8,105 nt of DNA from Candidatus Goldiibacteriota bacterium (GTDB taxonomy: Bacteria > Oederibacteriota > PGYV01 > DSYL01). The notes under the pieces are model-generated. The model searched no databases, was not told the DNA's origin, and worked only from the letters and a program-made list of their open reading frames with translations. The stretch is taken from assembly GCA_026418955.1 (NCBI GenBank), contig JAOAAI010000073.1, positions 1-8,105 on the forward strand, given 5' to 3'. This document shows positions 1 through 5,014 of this stretch, one piece after another (position 1 is the first letter of the stretch; every line of letters begins with the position of its first letter). A program made the translations under genes and the position numbers.

Positions 1-195
1 AAAAATTCTTACAAAGGTTTTAAATCCCCTTCTGATATATTATCTGAATACAACTTATCTTCCGATATCGCTTTTATTCAACCTATTATCATTGATGAAT
101 TATATAGACATAATTTTTCTTCTGAGTATAATTATTTGTACTACTATGTACATGATCTTCACAAAAATATAATAAAATCAATAATAAATATATAA
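1..195 (+). CDS. C-terminal fragment of a probable integrase-core (DDE) transposase
   Basis: An open frame runs in from the left edge and ends at TAA (193-195), giving 64 residues with no start in view. The beginning reads YKGFKSPSDIL, then IAFIQPIIIDELYRHN. This resembles the tail of integrase-core transposases, where a 'YKSP..iL' stretch after the catalytic glutamate is followed by a short segment ending in a hydrophobic run and a Leu/Ile-Asp motif. The catalytic residues would lie upstream, outside the window, so the family cannot be assigned. G+C is about 22%, like the neighbours, so composition does not point to recent transfer. No inverted repeat marking an element end was recognised between 196 and 250. 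It could instead be an unrelated hypothetical protein; the call rests on a short motif resemblance. Confidence 0.42.
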   Translation, partial: KNSYKGFKSPSDILSEYNLSSDIAFIQPIIIDELYRHNFSSEYNYLYYYVHDLHKNIIKSIINI

Positions 196-255
196 AAATT
201 TACTTATACAAAATACATTTTAATTTACTCCATAAATCTATTGGATAAAAAATCC

Positions 256-284
256 TTGACACCAGTTTTAAAACTATATATTAT
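256..284 (+). promoter_or_regulatory. Probable sigma70-type promoter for the propeller/lipoprotein unit
   Basis: A perfect -35 hexamer TTGACA (256-261) is followed after 17 bases by TATTAT (279-284), with overlapping alternatives such as TATATT at 277. Transcription would start near 291, leaving a leader of about 20 bases before the ribosome binding site GAGG (304-307) and the ATG at 313. The spacer contains a perfect 12-bp palindrome, AGTTTTAAAACT (264-275), placed where a repressor would block polymerase. The -35 match is strong against this AT-rich background; the -10 is less informative because TA-rich hexamers are common here. Confidence 0.6.
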
Positions 285-312
285 ATATAAAATAATATTT
301 AATGAGGTTTAA

Positions 313-1353
313 ATGAATAAGATTTTTTTAAATATAATATTATTTTTTTTATATTTTTTAATTTATTCTTTTTTATTTTCACAAGAAACCGAAACAAATA
401 TTGAACAATATGAGAAAAAAATATTATTTGTTTTAGAAGATAGTAAAGATTTTTATCAAATTGCAATAATGGACCTTGATGGAAAAAATAAAAAAATATT
501 AACAGATAAAGGCAATAATTGGTGTCCATCTGTTTCTCCTAAAGGTGATAAAATAGCTTTTTATTCTGATAGATCTGGTTATGTAAATTTATGGATAATG
601 GATATTGATGGTACGCAACAAAAACAATTAACAATAAATAATGAAAATATCAATATTATAGATTTAAAAAACAGAGGCCAAATCTCATGGAATCCTGATA
701 ATGAAGAAATATATTTTTTAAAAAATAATGATATTTGTAAAATAGATAAAAATGGTAATTCACCATCAAATATTACAAAAACTCATGATATCACTTCTTT
801 CAAACTTTCACCTGATAGTAAAAAATGGATTTTTTCACGTGAAAAAACCAAATTTCACAATAGTTTATGGACAATGAATTATAATACTTCTGGATTGATT
901 CAGATAACTGAGAGTAATATTTACAATCCTATATTTGACTGGGGAATAAATAATCAGATTATTTATACTCATAATCGTGGAATATCATTAATAAATTATG
1001 ATGGAACAAATTATAAAATAATTTTAAATTTATATAATTTAAATAGTGATATTGCTTGGGCTAAATTTGATAATAATATTAATAATAATTACATTGCTTA
1101 TATAAACAATGACAATAATATTTGGATCATGACATTAGATGGAAAAAATCAAAAACAGATAACATCAAAAAAAGGATTTTCACCATTCTGGCTTGATAAA
1201 GAAACATTATTATATGTAGAAGAATATAATATTAATATAACAAATATATATAATTTATCAAAAAAACGTCTGACAAATTTCTATAGAACATATTATCCTC
1301 TAATGGCAGAAATAATTAAAAAGAATAATAATATTAAAAACAAAGGATTATAA
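313..1353 (+). CDS. Secreted TolB-like beta-propeller (PD40 repeat) protein
   Basis: This 346-residue protein starts with a signal peptide (Lys3, then a hydrophobic stretch to about residue 22, likely cleavage near FLFS/QE). It then consists of PD40/TolB-type propeller blades. The clearest blade is residues 72-107, with SPKGDKIAFYSDRSG, then LWIMDIDG and QLT. Others lie near 36-64, 122-155, 162-199, 205-240, 247-284 and 286-320, enough for a six- or seven-bladed propeller. In TolB such propellers sit in the periplasm and bind Pal. Canonical TolB is about 430 residues with an extra N-terminal domain that is missing here, so I do not assign the symbol tolB. The start has GAGG five bases upstream. 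It probably shares a transcript with the next gene, 8 bases downstream, whose propeller looks paralogous. The periplasmic location and scaffold role are inferred. Confidence 0.82.
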   Translation: MNKIFLNIILFFLYFLIYSFLFSQETETNIEQYEKKILFVLEDSKDFYQIAIMDLDGKNKKILTDKGNNWCPSVSPKGDKIAFYSDRSGYVNLWIMDIDGTQQKQLTINNENINIIDLKNRGQISWNPDNEEIYFLKNNDICKIDKNGNSPSNITKTHDITSFKLSPDSKKWIFSREKTKFHNSLWTMNYNTSGLIQITESNIYNPIFDWGINNQIIYTHNRGISLINYDGTNYKIILNLYNLNSDIAWAKFDNNINNNYIAYINNDNNIWIMTLDGKNQKQITSKKGFSPFWLDKETLLYVEEYNINITNIYNLSKKRLTNFYRTYYPLMAEIIKKNNNIKNKGL

Positions 1354-1361
1354 CAATTATA

Positions 1362-2999
1362 ATGATTAAAAAATTAAATTTTCTAATAATTTTTTTTATT
1401 ATATTATTTTTTATATCATTTTTTTCTTTAATATCTTCTAGTTGTAAAAAGAAAAAAGTTACTCCACTGCCAACTCCTACTTCTACAAATACACCTATAC
1501 CGAGTCTTGAGAAAATTGTATATACTTACAACGGAAATCTTTACTGGACAAATATTGATGGCAGTGGTAAAGAAATTCTTTTTCCAGATAATAATTCTAA
1601 GTGGTTTCCATCCGTTTCACCCTCTGGATGGTATATTGCTTATTGGGTTCAAAAAAATTCTTCTTATAATTTATGGTTAGCTGATTTAAAATCCTGGAAA
1701 ACCACACAATTAACATTTGATCAAGATAAATTAGAAGATGACATACAAAACTTTAAAATCAACAATTCTCCAGCTTGGAGTTATGATGAATCTTTTATAC
1801 TTTATTCAAGAAATAAAAACATATGGAAAATAACCAGAGATGGCTTCAATCAAGAATCTATAACTTTTTCACATGATTGTATATCACCATCTATATCAAA
1901 GGAAAATAGAATTGTTTATGTTAAAATTGAATCACCTGATACGCACAATTTGTATATACGTGATTTAGGTTTACAAAACGAGGAAAAATTGACTAATTAT
2001 ATAAATAAAAAAGTAGTATCTCCATGCATTTCAGCCGATGGAAAAAAAGTAGTTTTTGCTTTAAATTATGGTCAAAATATTGATTTAATGTTACTTGTTA
2101 TTAATAAAAAAACAACTGAACAATTATCATTTGATGGAAAAAGTCTATCTCCTAGATTTTCTTATAATTCTGATAAAATTGTATATACAAACTATGTAAA
2201 TGATAAATATCAACCAGAAATATGGATAATGAAAATTGATAAAACTGAAAGGATAAAAATTACTGATGATGGTGGTCATTCTCCTTGTTGGTTATATAGA
2301 GTTTTATCAGAACCTTCACCTTCTATAGAAAAAATTATTGAACCGGAAATAAAAAAAATAGAAGAGCCAATAATTATTGAAACCCAACCTGTTCAAGAAA
2401 TACTTATCCAACCAACACCTCAAGTTTCACAGCAATACACTGAAGAAATTTTAACTGTAAAAATAATAAAACAAGACAATAATCTATTGTTTTATCCTGT
2501 GATACATTTTGATTCTGGAAATGCAAATATCAAACGTGAATATTATAAAATACTTGATGATATTTTAATTATCTTAAAAAAATATCAATCTCCTATAAAA
2601 ATACATGGTCATACTGATAATATACCTATTCATACAAAAAAATATCCTTCAAATTATGAATTATCATTAGATAGGGCTAACCAAGTTAGAAAATATTTTA
2701 TAAAAAAAGGAATAAACCCAAAAAGAATTTCAATAAGAGGATTTTCTGACACTCAACCATTACTTCCAAATGATACACCTGAAAATATGTATAAAAATAG
2801 GCGTGTTGAAATTTTACTAGAAATTATTAAATCAGAAGAAAGCAAAATTTTGAGCGAACTAATTACTCCTACTTCAGTTTATATAGATACACCCACTCCT
2901 TTACCTTCTCTTACTTCAACTCCAACCCCAAAACCCCTAAATACTTTTGAAAAATATTTTAAAAAAACAACTAAAAAATCAAAAGTAGCATCCTGGTAA
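1362..2999 (+). CDS. Lipoprotein fusing a TolB-like propeller to a Pal/MotB-type OmpA domain
   Basis: 545 residues. A hydrophobic signal (about 5-24) ends at SSSC with Cys28, a loose lipobox, followed by KKKK and a Pro/Thr-rich linker (34-48). Residues about 50-312 are PD40 propeller blades (PSVSPSGWYIAYW at 83; NLWLADL; EIWIMKID at 286). An acidic, Pro-rich linker (313-365) leads to an OmpA-like peptidoglycan-binding domain (about 375-487). That domain has HGHTDN (415-420; Asp419), LSLDRAN (Arg438), NDTPEN (470-475) and NRRVEI (479-484), the residues used by Pal/OmpA/MotB to grip diaminopimelate. The TDNIPI...YPSNYELS form is closest to the MotB subtype. A second Pro/Thr-rich stretch (502-526) and a basic tail end the protein. 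It is probably tethered in the outer membrane and bound to the wall. The start is 8 bases after the previous stop, with AAGGA (1343-1347) rather far upstream (14 bases). PorE of type IX secretion has a comparable PD40-OmpA layout. Confidence 0.85.
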   Translation: MIKKLNFLIIFFIILFFISFFSLISSSCKKKKVTPLPTPTSTNTPIPSLEKIVYTYNGNLYWTNIDGSGKEILFPDNNSKWFPSVSPSGWYIAYWVQKNSSYNLWLADLKSWKTTQLTFDQDKLEDDIQNFKINNSPAWSYDESFILYSRNKNIWKITRDGFNQESITFSHDCISPSISKENRIVYVKIESPDTHNLYIRDLGLQNEEKLTNYINKKVVSPCISADGKKVVFALNYGQNIDLMLLVINKKTTEQLSFDGKSLSPRFSYNSDKIVYTNYVNDKYQPEIWIMKIDKTERIKITDDGGHSPCWLYRVLSEPSPSIEKIIEPEIKKIEEPIIIETQPVQEILIQPTPQVSQQYTEEILTVKIIKQDNNLLFYPVIHFDSGNANIKREYYKILDDILIILKKYQSPIKIHGHTDNIPIHTKKYPSNYELSLDRANQVRKYFIKKGINPKRISIRGFSDTQPLLPNDTPENMYKNRRVEILLEIIKSEESKILSELITPTSVYIDTPTPLPSLTSTPTPKPLNTFEKYFKKTTKKSKVASW

Positions 3000-3053
3000 T
3001 TTCTTTTTTATTTTTTACTTGTTTTAAAGAATAAATCTTGTAATAATATATTC

Positions 3054-3761
3054 ATGAAAAATCATAAAATAATTCATCTGTATTTTAAAAGAAACAATAT
3101 TAATTTCATTAATAATAATCATATTTTATTATTATCTAAGTATATTGATCTTTTGTTAGATTGGAATAAAAAAATAAGATTAACTTCTTCTTCCTCAACG
3201 AGAAATATAATGAAACACATTTTAGATTCTTTACAGTTATTAAAATTAGACTTTGTTTCACAATGCGAAACAATATTAGATATTGGAACAGGCGCTGGTT
3301 TTCCTGGGATTATTTTAAATATAATAACAAACAAAAAAGTGTCATTAATAGAATCAAATAGCAAAAAATGTTTATTCTTAAAAATTATTAAATCAAATTT
3401 AAATTTAAAAAATCTTTCTATTTATAATGAAAGGGCTGAAAAATTAGCACATAATATTGAATTGAGAGAAAAATTTGATATAGTTGTATCAAGAGCTCTA
3501 TCTAATTTTATAGCTGCAATGGAATTATGTGCTCCTTTTTCTAAAATTGGTGGTTATATAATTTATTATTTATCTGATAAAATAAAAGATTATATTGAAA
3601 AAAATTTTGATAAAATAAAAATTTTTGGATTAAATGATTATAGTTTTTTCCAATATTATATTTTAAATAATAAATATTTTCTTTTTAATGTTAAAAAAAT
3701 ATGCAAAACACCTGATAAATATCCAAGAAATTATAATAAAATAAAAAAAAATATAATTTAG
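3054..3761 (+). CDS. rsmG: 16S rRNA (guanine-N7)-methyltransferase RsmG (GidB)
   Basis: RsmG methylates N7 of G527 (E. coli numbering) in 16S rRNA using S-adenosylmethionine, in the cytoplasm. The 235-residue length is normal. Family landmarks appear in order: WNKKIRLTS (37-45) and HILDSL (55-60) in the N-terminal part; the SAM-binding loop DIGTGAGFPGI (76-86); the acidic Glu100 after strand 2 (LIES); NERAEKL (125-131); and VSRAL (145-149), where the family has VSRA. The C-terminus has KYPRNYNKIKKN, matching the usual 'YPR..g.p.K.P' tail. The ATG at 3054 has no good Shine-Dalgarno sequence in the 15 bases upstream, unlike the other genes here, so expression may come by readthrough from upstream or from a weak start. 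In many genomes rsmG lies beside parA-parB near the origin, which fits the parS-like sites just downstream. Confidence 0.95.
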   Translation: MKNHKIIHLYFKRNNINFINNNHILLLSKYIDLLLDWNKKIRLTSSSSTRNIMKHILDSLQLLKLDFVSQCETILDIGTGAGFPGIILNIITNKKVSLIESNSKKCLFLKIIKSNLNLKNLSIYNERAEKLAHNIELREKFDIVVSRALSNFIAAMELCAPFSKIGGYIIYYLSDKIKDYIEKNFDKIKIFGLNDYSFFQYYILNNKYFLFNVKKICKTPDKYPRNYNKIKKNII

Positions 3762-3791
3762 ATTTTCTTAAAATATATATGGAAAACTAAA

Positions 3792-3807
3792 TGTTCCACG
3801 TAGAACA
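3792..3807. promoter_or_regulatory. parS-like palindrome, left copy
   Basis: TGTTCCACGTAGAACA is a 16-bp palindrome with one broken pair (bases 6 and 11). It differs by one base from the symmetric Pseudomonas-type parS TGTTCCACGTGGAACA, and by two from the Bacillus-type TGTTCCACGTGAAACA. It lies 30 bases after the rsmG stop in a very AT-rich gap, so its G+C content stands out. ParB binds such sites to segregate chromosomes near the origin. No parA or parB gene is in the window, so function rests on sequence resemblance and gene context. Confidence 0.6.
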
Positions 3808-3828
3808 TATTTATATCAAAAATATTAA

Positions 3829-3844
3829 TGTTCTACGTGGAACA
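3829..3844. promoter_or_regulatory. parS-like palindrome, right copy (inverted)
   Basis: TGTTCTACGTGGAACA is the exact reverse complement of the left copy at 3792-3807, and likewise differs by one base from a symmetric parS. It ends six bases before the AGGAG (3851-3855) that serves recF. Any protein bound here could therefore also affect recF transcription or translation. Confidence 0.6.
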
Positions 3845-3864
3845 AAATTAAGGAGTTAAATATT

Positions 3865-4959
3865 ATGTATATTAAAAATTTAGAATTAAATAATTTTAGA
3901 AATTATGAATACTTAAAAATTTGTTTCGACAAAAATATAAATTTATTTTATGGAAATAATAGTTCTGGAAAAACAAATATAATTGAAGCTATTTATTTTA
4001 TATCATCAGGTAAATCATTTAGATGCAGCATTGATGATTATTTAATTAAATATGGGGCATCATTTTTTAATATTTTAATAGAACAAGAAAAAGAAAATAA
4101 TATTAAAAATTTATTCTTTGCAGAATTTAATAAGGAAAATAAGAAAAAAATATTTAAAATTAATAATAAAATTGTGAAGAATTTATCTGAGATTATAGGT
4201 AGAATACCAATAGTACTATTTTCACCAGAAGATATATATATGATAAAAGGAGAGCCATTACTTAGAAGAAGATATGTTGATAATATACTTATTCAAACAG
4301 ATAAAGAATATTTTAATTTTTTAACTAAATATAATAAGATTTTAAAAAATAGAAATCATATCTTAAAACTAATTAAAGAAAAAAAAGTTGATAAAAATGA
4401 AATTGAAATATGGAATAGACAATTAAAAGAATATTCAATAAAAATTATTAATAAAAGAATTAATTTATTAAATAATTTAAATTATATTATTAAAAATAAA
4501 ATTTTTTATTTAGATTATATTTTTTTAAAATATAAATTTAAAAATACAAATTTAATAATTGAAGATCTAAATACATATTTTGATTTATTTTTTGAAAAAA
4601 ATCTTGAAGAAGAGATTATAAGATCAATTACATTAATTGGTCCGCATAGAGATGATATTGAAATTAATTATTATAATAAGCCTGTTAAATATTTTGGTTC
4701 AGAAGGTCAACAAAGATTAATTTGTATTATTCTAAAACTTGCTGAAGGTATTTATATTAAAGAAAATATTAATGTATATCCAATTGTATTGCTAGATGAT
4801 TTTACTTCAGAACTTGATGACATAAATAAAAATTTTATTAGTGAAATGTTTAAAAATTTTCAACAAATAATTATTACTACTACAAACAAAGAAAATGTAA
4901 AAAATATTAAAATTGATAAATATTTTTATGTTGATAATGGTGCAATAAAAATTTATTAA
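3865..4959 (+). CDS. recF: DNA replication and repair ATPase RecF
   Basis: RecF is an SMC/Rad50-like ATPase that, with RecO and RecR, loads RecA at single-strand gaps. The 364-residue length is typical. It opens with MYIKNLELNNFRNY, the family's characteristic start. The Walker A motif is GNNSSGKTN (30-38), followed by SGKSFR (48-53). Next come FSPEDIYMIKG (119-129), RRRYVDN (134-140) and IGPHRDD (258-264). The ABC signature is SEGQQRL (279-285), and Walker B with D-loop is LLDDFTSELD (309-318). All ATPase residues look intact. The start has AGGAG (3851-3855) nine bases upstream. recF usually sits next to dnaN and dnaA; here it follows rsmG and precedes an outer-membrane gene, so the classical dnaA-dnaN-recF-gyrB cluster is broken on both sides. 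Confidence 0.96.
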   Translation: MYIKNLELNNFRNYEYLKICFDKNINLFYGNNSSGKTNIIEAIYFISSGKSFRCSIDDYLIKYGASFFNILIEQEKENNIKNLFFAEFNKENKKKIFKINNKIVKNLSEIIGRIPIVLFSPEDIYMIKGEPLLRRRYVDNILIQTDKEYFNFLTKYNKILKNRNHILKLIKEKKVDKNEIEIWNRQLKEYSIKIINKRINLLNNLNYIIKNKIFYLDYIFLKYKFKNTNLIIEDLNTYFDLFFEKNLEEEIIRSITLIGPHRDDIEINYYNKPVKYFGSEGQQRLICIILKLAEGIYIKENINVYPIVLLDDFTSELDDINKNFISEMFKNFQQIIITTTNKENVKNIKIDKYFYVDNGAIKIY

Positions 4960-4965
4960 TCATAA

Positions 4966-4985
4966 TTGATTTTTATTGATTTTTA
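4966..4985 (+). repeat. 10-bp direct tandem repeat, two copies
   Basis: TTGATTTTTA occurs twice back to back in the 55-base gap between recF and the outer-membrane gene. It is short and simple, probably from replication slippage in AT-rich DNA; no function is apparent. Confidence 0.5.
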
Positions 4986-5014
4986 TTTTAAAATTAATTT
5001 GATTTGAGGTAAAA

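Larger units (their letters stand above)
3792..3844. repeat. 17-bp perfect inverted repeat with 19-base loop
   Basis: The arms 3792-3808 and 3828-3844 are perfect reverse complements over 17 bases, with an AT-rich spacer at 3809-3827. Besides holding the two parS-like sites, the RNA could fold into a strong hairpin between rsmG and recF. On the + strand the hairpin is followed by AAAATTAAGGAG rather than a T-run, so it does not look like a standard intrinsic terminator. RNA stabilisation or a cruciform remain possible. Confidence 0.8.

Noticed and set aside
137..152. TGTAC-N6-GTACA inverted repeat
   Set aside because: It is short, lies inside the coding frame of the left-edge fragment, and has no promoter or element end beside it.
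343..350. T8 run in the signal peptide as a slippage switch
   Set aside because: Runs of T or A this long recur throughout the window (for example 5341-5348), so it carries no signal against this base composition.
299..529. Reverse-strand 76-codon open frame
   Set aside because: It lies opposite the signal peptide and first blade of the TolB-like gene, and its Phe/Tyr/Lys-rich composition is what the complement of AT-rich coding DNA gives. It has no recognisable motif.
313..1353. Canonical tolB
   Set aside because: The N-terminal TolB domain is missing, the length is about 80 residues short, and tolQRA/pal are not adjacent, so only a TolB-like propeller is claimed.
3119..3364. Reverse-strand 81-codon open frame
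   Set aside because: It is fully inside rsmG, opposite its conserved SAM-binding motif, with no family resemblance of its own.
3792..3860. Hairpin read as an intrinsic terminator of rsmG
   Set aside because: The 17-bp stem is strong, but it is not followed by a T-run on the + strand, and no run of the required kind follows it on the - strand either.
3762..3864. Minimal oriC with DnaA boxes
   Set aside because: No TTATNCACA-like box was found in this gap on either strand, so the origin inference rests only on parS-like sites, gene context and skew.
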